This document shows, piece after piece, positions 20,088 to 29,416 of a stretch of 47,128 nt of DNA. Under the pieces are notes generated by a model. That model did no database searches and was not told where the DNA came from. It was given only the letters and a program-made list of their open reading frames with translations. Origin of the DNA: Nocardia brevicatena NBRC 12119 (GTDB lineage: Bacteria; Actinomycetota; Actinomycetes; Mycobacteriales; Mycobacteriaceae); NCBI RefSeq assembly GCF_000308495.1, contig NZ_BAFU01000026.1:1-47128 (forward strand), written 5' to 3'. Numbering within the stretch: the first letter of the stretch is position 1; each line of letters starts with the position of its first letter. The position numbers and the translations under genes were made by a program.

Positions 20088-21398
20088 TCAGGCCATGAAC
20101 GTGGTGGGCACGGCGGGATCGCCCGCGGACAGTTTCAGCCCCTCCCACGGCAGGCTGATCAGCCCGCGCCGCACCAGTTCCCGGGATTCGGCCAGGGTCG
20201 GCTGCTCGACCACCTCGCCCCCGCGCACCAGCGGCACCTGCAGAGCGCGCACTTCGAAGCCGTCCGGCGCCGGACGCTGCGCGGTCGCCGGATAGACGAT
20301 TTCCTCGACGATCGTCCCGGTAGCACGGGCCACCCGAACCGCCCGTTTGGTGCCGCCGCGGGATTCCTTGTGACTGGACCGCTTCGCCACCGGCAGCCCG
20401 TTGACCTCCACCAGCTTGTACACCATGCCCGCGGTCGGTGCCCCCGACCCGGTGACCAGCGAGGTGCCCACCCCGTAGGCGTCCACCGGCTCGGCCCGCA
20501 GTGCGGCGATGGCGTATTCGTCCAGATCCCCGGACACCACGATCCGCGTCGACGTCGCCCCCAGTTCGTCGAGCTGTCGGCGCACCTGTCGCGCCAGCAC
20601 TCCCAGATCTCCGGAGTCGATCCGGACCCCACCCAGTTCCGGCCCGGCGACCTCGATCGCCGTCGCCACCCCGCGGGTGATGTCGAAGGTGTCGACCAGC
20701 AGGGTTGTCCCCGTGCCGAGAGCGGCGACCTGGCTGCGGAAGGCGGCCGCCTCGTGCGCCCCGTCCGGTCCGCTGTGCACCAGCGTGAACGCGTGCGCGC
20801 TGGTGCCGGCGCCGGGAAGCGCGAACCGGCGCACCGCCTCCAGATTCGAGGTGGCGTCGAAGCCCGCCAGATAGGCGGCACGGGAACAGGCGGGCGCCGC
20901 GTGTTCGTGGGTGCGCCGCGAACCCATTTCGATCAGCCGCCGGCCGTCCGCCGCGCTCACCATGCGCGCCGCCGCGGACGCGATCGCGCTGTCGTGGTTG
21001 AGCACCGACAGCACCAGCGTCTCCAGCACCACGCATTCGGCGAAACTGCCCCGCACCGACAGAATGGGCGATCCCGGGAAATACAGCTCGCCTTCGGGAT
21101 AGCCGTCGATATCTCCGGAGAACCGGTACTCGCGCAGCCAGTCCAGGGCGGTGGCGTCCAGGAAGCCGGCGACGGTAGCGAGCTCTTGGTCACCGAACCG
21201 GAAATCCCGCAGCGCGTCGAGCAGTCGTGCGATACCGGCGACCACCCCGTAGCGGCGCCCGTTCGGCAGACGGCGGGCGAACACCTCGAAGGTGCAGTTG
21301 CGCTTCGCGGAGCCGTCGGTCAGCGAGGCGGCCAGCATGGTCAGTTCGTACTGGTCGGTGAACAGAGCGGTGCTGGTCACGGGGTCGCGGGGTGGCAC
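20088..21398 (-). CDS. pncB: Nicotinate phosphoribosyltransferase PncB
   Basis: PncB makes nicotinate mononucleotide from nicotinate and PRPP with ATP (Preiss-Handler pathway). The 436-residue protein has ALFTDQYELTM near the N-terminus, the FPGSPILSVRG strand, the catalytic His region GSRRTHEHAAP (autophosphorylated His), and GGVRIDSGDLGVLA. The GTG at 21398 is used. It sits directly before clpS in divergent orientation, as pncB1 (Rv1330c) does. Confidence 0.96.
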   Translation of the reverse strand: MPPRDPVTSTALFTDQYELTMLAASLTDGSAKRNCTFEVFARRLPNGRRYGVVAGIARLLDALRDFRFGDQELATVAGFLDATALDWLREYRFSGDIDGYPEGELYFPGSPILSVRGSFAECVVLETLVLSVLNHDSAIASAAARMVSAADGRRLIEMGSRRTHEHAAPACSRAAYLAGFDATSNLEAVRRFALPGAGTSAHAFTLVHSGPDGAHEAAAFRSQVAALGTGTTLLVDTFDITRGVATAIEVAGPELGGVRIDSGDLGVLARQVRRQLDELGATSTRIVVSGDLDEYAIAALRAEPVDAYGVGTSLVTGSGAPTAGMVYKLVEVNGLPVAKRSSHKESRGGTKRAVRVARATGTIVEEIVYPATAQRPAPDGFEVRALQVPLVRGGEVVEQPTLAESRELVRRGLISLPWEGLKLSAGDPAVPTTFMA

Positions 21399-21533
21399 GC
21401 TGTCACTCTAGACAGCCGGGGGAGCCGCACGCCCGATGCGCCGTCGTTCCCGCAGGCCGGCGCCGTTTTCACCGCGTCCGGTCGCGCTTACCAGGCGTTA
21501 CGGTCAACGGACGGACTCGATCATCCTCGGGTG

Positions 21534-21561
21534 TTGTGTATCCGGGGCCGCGTCGTACCCT
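21534..21561 (+). promoter_or_regulatory. Promoter of clpS
   Basis: TTGTGT (21534-21539) and TACCCT (21556-21561) are separated by 16 nt, and TACCCT ends 6 nt before the ATG at 21568. No Shine-Dalgarno fits between, so a leaderless transcript is likely. Confidence 0.5.
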
Positions 21562-21567
21562 GGGCAT

Positions 21568-21942
21568 ATGGCCTTGTGCAAGACAGCACCCCGCTATCGG
21601 ACGGATGAGGTCCGCGCCGGCACCGCCGTCGACGCCACCCTGTCCTCGGCAGGCGCGGCACAGGCGACACCGGAGGCGGTCGAGTACACCGAGATCCTGG
21701 AGGCGGAGGACCGTCCCTGGGTCACCGTCGTCTGGGACGATCCGGTCAACCTCATGCACTATGTCGCGTACATCTTCCAGAAGCTCTTCGGGTACAGCAA
21801 AGCCAAGGCGACCGAGCTGATGCTCAAGGTGCACAACGAGGGCAAGGCGGTCGTATCCTCCGGATCGCGGGACAAGATGGAACAAGATGTTCGCCGGCTG
21901 CATGCCGCCGGACTGTGGGCGACCATGCAACGGGACGACTGA
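21568..21942 (+). CDS. clpS: ClpS adaptor protein
   Basis: ClpS binds N-degron substrates and hands them to ClpC/ClpP. The 124-residue protein has the core [40 protein letters not shown] and [11 protein letters not shown]. The N-terminal extension of about 48 residues is longer than in M. tuberculosis (about 28) and looks disordered, as expected for the flexible N-terminal arm that enters the ClpC pore. The ATG at 21568 is supported by the promoter directly before it. DUF2017 follows after 21 nt. Confidence 0.95.
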   Translation: MALCKTAPRYRTDEVRAGTAVDATLSSAGAAQATPEAVEYTEILEAEDRPWVTVVWDDPVNLMHYVAYIFQKLFGYSKAKATELMLKVHNEGKAVVSSGSRDKMEQDVRRLHAAGLWATMQRDD

Positions 21943-21951
21943 GCGAACGGC

Positions 21952-21957
21952 TACCGT
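21952..21957 (+). promoter_or_regulatory. Leaderless-type -10 of the DUF2017 gene
   Basis: TACCGT lies in the 21-nt gap after clpS and ends 6 nt before the GTG at 21964, so this gene may have its own transcript besides readthrough from clpS. Confidence 0.4.
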
Positions 21958-21963
21958 GGCATC

Positions 21964-22533
21964 GTGCGTAAGTGGAGCCGGAAGAACTCGCTGAGCGGTC
22001 CCAAGGTGCGGTCGGAGATGGACGCACGCGAAGCCGGCGTGCTGCGGGCCCTCGTGGGCGCGGTCACCGGCCTGTTGAGCGAGCGCGCCGCGTCCGCCCC
22101 GGACGACGAGCTGGCCGCTCTCACCGGTCTGCGGACCGGTAACACCACCCCGCCGGACGATCCGCGGCTGCGGCGGCTGCTGCCCGACTTCCACAATGCG
22201 GAACCCGGCTCGCCCGATGCCGACCGCGCCGATCTCAACAGCGCCCTGCGTAGTCTGCACGAGCCGGAGATCATCGACGCGAAACTCGCCGCCGGCGCGG
22301 TGGTGTTGGAGACCGTTCCCGCCGAGGGCGGCCGGGTGATCATCACTCCCGAACAGGCCGACGCCTGGCTGTCCGCACTCACCGATGTGCGGCTGGCGCT
22401 CGGCGCGGTCCTCGAAATCGACGCCGACACCCCCGACCATCTCGATCCCAGCGATCCGCGCGCCCCGCATCTGGACGTCTACCACTGGCTCACCTGGATG
22501 CAGGACTCCCTGTTGCAGGCTCTGGCGCCGTGA
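21964..22533 (+). CDS. DUF2017 domain protein
   Basis: The 189-residue protein belongs to DUF2017, a family nearly always placed after clpS in actinobacteria (Rv1332 in M. tuberculosis). No catalytic motif is visible; it is mainly helical, with REAGVLRALVGAVTGLL near the N-terminus and conserved YHWLTWMQDSLLQAL at the C-terminus. Function is unknown. The constant position suggests a link to ClpS or N-degron turnover (inference). Its TGA overlaps the GTG of the next gene (GTGA), so translation is probably coupled. Confidence 0.92.
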   Translation: MRKWSRKNSLSGPKVRSEMDAREAGVLRALVGAVTGLLSERAASAPDDELAALTGLRTGNTTPPDDPRLRRLLPDFHNAEPGSPDADRADLNSALRSLHEPEIIDAKLAAGAVVLETVPAEGGRVIITPEQADAWLSALTDVRLALGAVLEIDADTPDHLDPSDPRAPHLDVYHWLTWMQDSLLQALAP

Positions 22534-23594
22534 CCGCCGGCGCGCCGGGCCCGGGCAACGCGATCACCGACGTGCCCGGCCTGCTCGTCGGCCACCATCA
22601 TGTGCTCGACCCGGATGTCGAGTACGGTCGCGGCGCCGCCGCCGGATGTACGGTCGTCCGGGTGCCCGGTGGGGCGGTGGCGTCGGTGGATGTGCGCGGC
22701 GGTGGTCCCGGGACACGGGAAACCGATTTGCTCGATCCCGCCAATACCGTGCGCCGGGTGAACGCCGTCCTGTTGTCCGGGGGCAGCGCCTACGGTCTGG
22801 CGGCCGCCGACGGGGTGATGCGTTGGTTGGAGGAACACCGTGAGGGCATTCCGATGGATCCGGGCGACCCCGCCGCGGTGGTGCCCATCGTGCCCGGGGC
22901 GGTGATCTTCGACCTTCCGGTGGGGGACTGGGGTATTCGCCCGACTGTCGAATTCGGATATCGGGCCGCCGAATCCGCCGCCGACACCTTCGAGCGCGGC
23001 TGCGTCGGTGCGGGCGTGGCCGCGCGAGCCGGTTCGATCAAGGGCGGGACCGGCAGCGCGAGTGTGGTGTTCGCCGACGGTCCGGCCGCCGGGGTCACCG
23101 TGGGGGCATTGATCGTCGTCAACAGCGTCGGGTCGGTGTTCGACCCGCGGACCGGCCTCCCCTGGGGTGTGGGTACCGATGGTGCCGACGCCGCCGGTCT
23201 GCGTCCGGCCTCCCCCGAGCGGCTCGCCGCCGCGAACGCGCTGCCGGTGAAGGGCACCGTACTCAACACCACCGTCGGTGTGGTCGCCACCGACGCGCCG
23301 CTGGATCCGGTCGCCTGCCGTCGGCTCGCCACCACCGGCCACGACGGTTTGGCTCGCGCGGTGCGTCCGGCGCATTCCCCGTTGGACGGGGACACGCTCT
23401 TCGCCCTGTCCACCGGCACAGCGACACCATCTGTCCCGGATCCGCTGCCGCCGGCGTTCCCGCCCGATCTGCAGCTGGTGGACCAGCTGTGCACGGCCGC
23501 GGCCGTCTGCGTGGAGCGGGCAATCGTCGACGCCATCCGCTCCGCCCATACGGTCGCCGGCATCCCCTGCTACGTCGACCTGTTTCCCGGCTGA
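22530..23594 (+). CDS. P1 (S58/DmpA) family aminopeptidase
   Basis: A 354-residue self-processing N-terminal-nucleophile hydrolase, the equivalent of Rv1333. The family cuts itself at an Asn-Thr/Ser bond; here LNTTVGVVATD (about residue 248) is the expected site, with the exposed Thr as the nucleophile. Other conserved parts are ITDVPGLLVGHHH at the N-terminus, LLSGGSAYGLAAADGVMRW and AGSIKGGTGSAS. The GTG start overlaps the previous stop. The natural substrate is unknown. Confidence 0.93.
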   Translation: MTAGAPGPGNAITDVPGLLVGHHHVLDPDVEYGRGAAAGCTVVRVPGGAVASVDVRGGGPGTRETDLLDPANTVRRVNAVLLSGGSAYGLAAADGVMRWLEEHREGIPMDPGDPAAVVPIVPGAVIFDLPVGDWGIRPTVEFGYRAAESAADTFERGCVGAGVAARAGSIKGGTGSASVVFADGPAAGVTVGALIVVNSVGSVFDPRTGLPWGVGTDGADAAGLRPASPERLAAANALPVKGTVLNTTVGVVATDAPLDPVACRRLATTGHDGLARAVRPAHSPLDGDTLFALSTGTATPSVPDPLPPAFPPDLQLVDQLCTAAAVCVERAIVDAIRSAHTVAGIPCYVDLFPG

Positions 23595-23637
23595 TCGCCG
23601 CGAAGTCCGCACCGGATCGACCCGGCGAGAGGCCTCG

Positions 23638-23665
23638 GGGCAATCCCGACCGGTCGGGATTGCCC
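23638..23665. terminator. Perfect 28-bp palindrome after the peptidase gene
   Basis: GGGCAATCCCGACC is followed directly by its reverse complement. No T-run follows. It lies 43 nt after the peptidase stop and 100 nt before mec, so it may be a terminator or a regulator site for the mec-cysO-cysM operon. Confidence 0.45.
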
Positions 23666-23765
23666 GGAGGTGGCTGCGACCTCCCGGGAATAGCCGAATA
23701 AGCTGGCTCGTTGTCGGCAATATCGGGTCGGCGACGGCCGAGTAGTTGTGTGGAAGGGTTTGATT

Positions 23766-24191
23766 GTGCTCGTGATCAGGGCCGACCTCGTCGAGGCCAT
23801 GGTGGCGCACGCGCGCGCCGATCACCCCGACGAAGCCTGCGGCATCATCACCGGTCCGGAGGGATCGGACCGTCCGGAGCGTTTCGTGGCCATGATCAAC
23901 GCCGAGCGTTCGCCCACCTTCTACCGCTTCGACTCCGGTGAGCAGCTGCGGGTGTGGCGCGAGATGGACGCCGCCGACGAGGAGCCGGTGGTGATCTACC
24001 ACTCACACACCGCCACCGAGGCCTACCCCAGCCGCACCGATATCTCCTACGCCTCCGAACCCCACGCACACTATGTGCTGATCTCCACCCGCGACCCGGA
24101 GCGCCACGAGCTGCGCAGCTACCGGATCGTCGAGGGCCGGGTCACCGAGGAGCCGGTGGAGATCGTCGCCGCCTACGAAACCGTCCGATAA
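23766..24191 (+). CDS. mec: CysO-cysteine peptidase Mec (JAMM metalloprotease)
   Basis: Mec releases cysteine from the CysO-Cys adduct. The 141-residue protein has the full JAMM set: E23 (DEACGIITG), H79-x-H81, S89 and D92 (YHSHTATEAYPSRTD), which hold the catalytic zinc. The GTG at 23766 is preceded by GGAAGGG at 8 nt; a second GTG two codons later is possible. It is first in the operon mec-cysO-cysM, which supplies cysteine by a route independent of CysK1 and resistant to oxidative stress in mycobacteria. Confidence 0.96.
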   Translation: MLVIRADLVEAMVAHARADHPDEACGIITGPEGSDRPERFVAMINAERSPTFYRFDSGEQLRVWREMDAADEEPVVIYHSHTATEAYPSRTDISYASEPHAHYVLISTRDPERHELRSYRIVEGRVTEEPVEIVAAYETVR

Positions 24192-24223
24192 TCCCCGTCG
24201 ATCCGCAGAACCGAGGAGTACCC

Positions 24224-25487
<1,264 letters not shown>

Positions 25488-25648
25488 TCAGGGATAGCGT
25501 GGGGCAGGTCCCGAGGTGTCCCCTCGGCGTATCCGGTCGGGCGGGCCGGCGCATACCCGCGGCCGGTGAGACCGAACCGTCGGTACTCTCGTAAGCAGCG
25601 TGCCCGCGCCGGTTCCTGCGGCGGGCAGGTGCGAGGAGGTGGAGCACC

Positions 25649-26377
25649 ATGACAGGTGGCGCAGGCCCGGGCGCCTCATTCGATCCCGATCGTCTCGCCC
25701 CGATGCGCCGCCGCCCTGGCGGTGCCCCACTCCCACCAACCGCCCTTCGCAAACCCGGCGGGTTCGCCACAACCGGTCGACAGTGGATCCGTGCGGGGCT
25801 GATCGTCCTCGGTTTCGTCGTCGCGCTGTATGCGATCGAGTTCGTGGACGCGCTCACCGAGTACCACCGCCTCGATCGTTCCCTCGGCATCGAACCCCGT
25901 GAAGTCGACGGCCTCGACGGCATCGTCTTCGCTCCGATGCTGCACGGTGGCTGGGACCACCTCATCGGCAACACCTTCCCGGTGCTGGTGCTCGGCTTCC
26001 TGGCCCTGGCCAACGGACTCGCCCGCGGCCTGGCCGCCACCGCCATCGTCTGGGTGGTGGGCGGTGTCGGAACCTGGCTCACCGGCGACACCGGTTCCAC
26101 CCATATCGGCGCCTCCGTGCTCGTCTTCGGTTGGCTCACCTATCTCATCTCTCGCGGCTGGTTCGCTCGCAAGGCAGGGCAGATAGCACTCGGGTTGGTG
26201 GTGCTCGCGCTGTACGGTTCGCTGCTGTGGGGCGTGCTGCCCGGACAGGACGGAATCTCCTGGCAGGGCCATCTATTCGGGGCGGTGGGTGGATTGCTGG
26301 CCGGCTGGGTACTCTCCGGGAATGAACGTCGACACCGTCGTCACTCGAATGCCGGCTCCATTGTTTCGCCCCGGTGA
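25649..26377 (+). CDS. Rhomboid-family intramembrane serine protease
   Basis: The 242-residue protein has six membrane helices from about residue 45. The catalytic Ser is in STHIGASVLVFGWL and the catalytic His in ISWQGHLFGAVGG; HGGWDHLIGNTFPVLVLG is the conserved WR-side motif with the oxyanion Asn. The first 45 residues are Pro/Arg-rich and cytoplasmic. AGGAGG precedes the ATG. It corresponds to Rv1337. Substrate unknown. In M. tuberculosis murI follows; here the next gene is the metallo-hydrolase after 69 nt. Confidence 0.94.
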   Translation: MTGGAGPGASFDPDRLAPMRRRPGGAPLPPTALRKPGGFATTGRQWIRAGLIVLGFVVALYAIEFVDALTEYHRLDRSLGIEPREVDGLDGIVFAPMLHGGWDHLIGNTFPVLVLGFLALANGLARGLAATAIVWVVGGVGTWLTGDTGSTHIGASVLVFGWLTYLISRGWFARKAGQIALGLVVLALYGSLLWGVLPGQDGISWQGHLFGAVGGLLAGWVLSGNERRHRRHSNAGSIVSPR

Positions 26378-26446
26378 TCGCGCGTTCGGCCGGGCATTTC
26401 GGGGGATGGGCGGATGAGCGAGACAGCAGCGTGGCAGCATGGTGGG

Positions 26447-27211
26447 ATGCGCCTTACCGTCCTCGGGTGCTCGGGCAGCGTGTCCGGCCCGGACTCCCCG
26501 GCGTCGGGATATCTGCTCACCGGCCCGGATATGTCGCCGATCGTCATCGATTTCGGACCCGGCGTCCTCGGAGCGCTGCAGCGCTACGCCGATCCCGGCG
26601 AGGTTTCGATCTTCTTGACCCATCTGCACGCCGACCACTGTCTGGACCTGCCGGGCCTGCTGGTGTGGCGCCGCTACCATCCCACCCCACCGGTCGGCCG
26701 GGCCATCGTCCGCGGCCCCGTGGACACTCCGGTGCGGATCGGCAACGCCTCCGCGGAGATCGGCGGCGACTGCGACGACTGGTCCGATGTGATCGATATG
26801 CGGCCGTGGGTGGAGGGTGAGTCGATCGACTTCGGTCCCGGCCACACCATCACGGCCCGCCGCATGTACCACCCGCCGGAGTCCTACGGTCTGCGGGTCG
26901 TCACCGCCGCCGGCCGCACCTTCGTCTACACCGGCGACACCGCTGTCTGCCCGGCCGTCCACGAACTCGCCCAAGGGGCCGACCTCCTGATGGCCGAGGC
27001 CTCCTGGACCCACGATCCGGCCAATCGTCCCGCCGGGGTGCACCTTTCGGGCACCGAGGCCGGCCGGATCGCCGCCGAGGCCGGGGTGAAGGAACTGCTG
27101 CTCACCCATATCCCGCCGTGGACGTCCCGGGAGGATGTCATCGCCGAGGCGAAGGCGGAGTTCACCGGCCCCGTACACGCCGTGACCCCGGGCGAGACGT
27201 TCGAACTCTGA
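26447..27211 (+). CDS. Metallo-beta-lactamase-fold hydrolase, Rv1339-like cAMP phosphodiesterase
   Basis: The 254-residue protein carries [11 protein letters not shown] (HxHxDH metal motif, about residue 62), a later His in [11 protein letters not shown] and Asp in YTGDTAV, and ends with [14 protein letters not shown], the last metal His. Rv1339 of M. tuberculosis, its positional counterpart, is reported to hydrolyse cyclic AMP as an atypical phosphodiesterase; whether this protein does so is inferred. The ATG at 26447 gives [20 protein letters not shown], the usual family N-terminus. It precedes rph by 53 nt. Confidence 0.93.
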   Translation: MRLTVLGCSGSVSGPDSPASGYLLTGPDMSPIVIDFGPGVLGALQRYADPGEVSIFLTHLHADHCLDLPGLLVWRRYHPTPPVGRAIVRGPVDTPVRIGNASAEIGGDCDDWSDVIDMRPWVEGESIDFGPGHTITARRMYHPPESYGLRVVTAAGRTFVYTGDTAVCPAVHELAQGADLLMAEASWTHDPANRPAGVHLSGTEAGRIAAEAGVKELLLTHIPPWTSREDVIAEAKAEFTGPVHAVTPGETFEL

Positions 27212-27252
27212 AGACGGACAACCCCCCACTCGGTCCGTCGAACCGCTCCCAC

Positions 27253-27258
27253 TACGCT
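27253..27258 (+). promoter_or_regulatory. Leaderless-type -10 of rph
   Basis: TACGCT ends 6 nt before the GTG at 27265, with no Shine-Dalgarno. The same spacing is seen before nucS, glgP, clpS and DUF2017. Confidence 0.45.
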
Positions 27259-27264
27259 GGGCGC

Positions 27265-28037
<773 letters not shown>

Positions 28038-28038
<1 letters not shown>

Positions 28039-28655
28039 TGGCCCGCCGTGTGCTGGTCGCCAGCCGCAATGCCAAGAAGCTGAACGAGCTGCGCCGCATC
28101 CTCGCCGAGGCCGGGGTGGACGGTCTGGAGATCGTGGGGCTCGACGACGTCCCGGAATATCCGGAGGCGCCGGAAACCGGGGCGACATTCGAAGAGAACG
28201 CCCTGGCCAAGGCCCGCGACGGCGCGGTGGCCACCGGACTGGCGTGCGTGGCCGACGACTCCGGGCTCGAGGTGGACGCGCTGAACGGGATGCCCGGCGT
28301 GCTCTCGGCGCGCTGGTCCGGACGGCACGGCGTCGACGCCGCGAACAACGCGCTACTGCTGGCCCAGCTCGCCGATGTGCCCGACGAGCGGCGGGGTGCC
28401 CGGTTCGTCTCCGCCTGCGCGCTGGTCGTTCCCGGCGGGGACGAGACGGTGGTGCGCGGGGAATGGCCGGGGACGATCGGGCGGGAACCATTGGGCGACG
28501 GGGGATTCGGTTACGATCCGCTGTTCCGGCCCGACGGCGGCGCGACCAGCGCTGCGCAGCTGAGTCCGGTGGAGAAGGACGCCGCCTCGCATCGGGGGCG
28601 GGCGCTCATGCGGTTGATACCGGTCCTCACCACGCTGGCCGACCGAACCTCGTGA
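28038..28655 (+). CDS. rdgB: Non-canonical purine NTP pyrophosphatase RdgB/HAM1
   Basis: This enzyme hydrolyses dITP, XTP and dXTP to clean the nucleotide pool. The 205-residue protein has the family motifs VLVASRNAKKLNELRRIL, GATFEENALAKA, VADDSGLEVDALNG, SARWSG and the C-terminal PVEKDAASHRGRAL. It begins inside the stop of rph. It is the last gene of the block conserved with M. tuberculosis; the DNA to the right is accessory. Confidence 0.96.
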
Positions 28656-28699
28656 AGGGGATGCCGGTAAGAAATGTGTCACCGGCCGCAAACGAGTAA

Positions 28700-29062
28700 T
28701 CATGGTGTGAGGCAACGGATTGCGGTGCGGCGCAGCCGGTCGATTTCGCGAAGGATCTCGATTCGGTTTTCGGCCCGCAGACGCAGCGGCAATTCGAAAT
28801 ACGGATCGGTCGCGGTTGAGCCCGCACCGGTGCTGAGGCGGTAGCCGCGGCGGGGTTTGGTCCGCGCCGCCCCGCAATGGCCGCACACCAGCCGATGCGC
28901 GAACAGCTCTCGCTCCGGGAGACCGGCATGCTCGGGTATCGGTGTCACATGTGCGGTCTTGCCGCACCGTGGGCACTGCACCAGTATGTCGTCCTCGAAG
29001 TCCACCAGCCGGCGGCGGTCGTCGAAGAATCGTTCCTGGTGCATGCACCAAGTATGTGGCAT
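28700..29062 (-). CDS. Zinc-ribbon protein, possibly internally shortened
   Basis: The 120-residue protein has two CxxC pairs (VQCPRCG and VCGHCG, residues ~30-65) that form a zinc ribbon, preceded by QERFFDDRRRLVDFEDDILV. Larger actinobacterial relatives of this type (recalled, not searched) continue after the DPYFELPLRLR segment with a longer central part and end with a segment like NRIEILREIDRLR. Here these two segments are directly joined, which suggests a loss of about 60 residues or a short variant. ATG 29062 is used; ATG 29044 is the alternative. Function unknown. Confidence 0.65.
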   Translation of the reverse strand: MPHTWCMHQERFFDDRRRLVDFEDDILVQCPRCGKTAHVTPIPEHAGLPERELFAHRLVCGHCGAARTKPRRGYRLSTGAGSTATDPYFELPLRLRAENRIEILREIDRLRRTAIRCLTP

Positions 29063-29119
29063 ACGCCGCCTGGCGAATCCTCCCAACAGCGGCACGACCT
29101 CCGATCTCGGATCCGTGAT

Positions 29120-29149
29120 TGTTCCGTAAGTCGATCGGCTTACGGAACA
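29120..29149. promoter_or_regulatory. 30-bp inverted repeat, left site resembling the resolvase-side repeat
   Basis: TGTTCCGTAAG and CTTACGGAACA are perfect 11-nt arms around TCGATCGG. The repeat at 42829-42858 next to the resolvase gene has the same 30-bp length, the same TGTTCCGT/CGGAACA ends and the same CGATCG centre (23 of 30 positions equal). It may be a recombination site at the left edge of the accessory region, or an operator for the zinc-ribbon gene. Confidence 0.5.
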
Positions 29150-29171
29150 GTCCGTGTCGGCGCAGATTGGC

Positions 29172-29375
29172 CTACCCGTCAGCAGCTGGCACCCCGGACC
29201 ATTTCGACCAGGGACGCGGACAGCCTCGGTCATAGGCGCGGCTGCGGCGGTCGGCCAGGCTGAACATGGTGGCGCCGCCCTGCTCGGTGGCCCGTGCGGT
29301 GGCGGCCATGGTCGGCCTGAGCGCTTGCGGCCCGCCCGGAAGGTTGAAGTTTAGGAAGTGAATGCCTGATTCCAT
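29172..29375 (-). pseudogene. 5' remnant of an LLM-class flavin/F420 oxidoreductase
   Basis: The first 40 codons read as the start of a luciferase-like monooxygenase-class oxidoreductase (MESGIHFLNFNLPGGPQAL, then MAATARATEQGGATMFSLAD). Then similarity stops and the frame ends after 67 codons, whereas these enzymes have about 300 residues. The expected continuation DHW-x-Q after SLAD is missing. It is probably what is left after a deletion or insertion at the edge of the accessory region. Confidence 0.6.
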
Positions 29376-29416
29376 TGCGGTAGTGTTCCTTTTCATCCTT
29401 CGGTGAGGTCGGGTGA

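Noticed and set aside
22479-24002. 507-codon minus-strand frame opposite the P1 peptidase
   Set aside because: Shadow with very high His/Arg/Gly content; the plus strand has overlapping coupled genes with family motifs.
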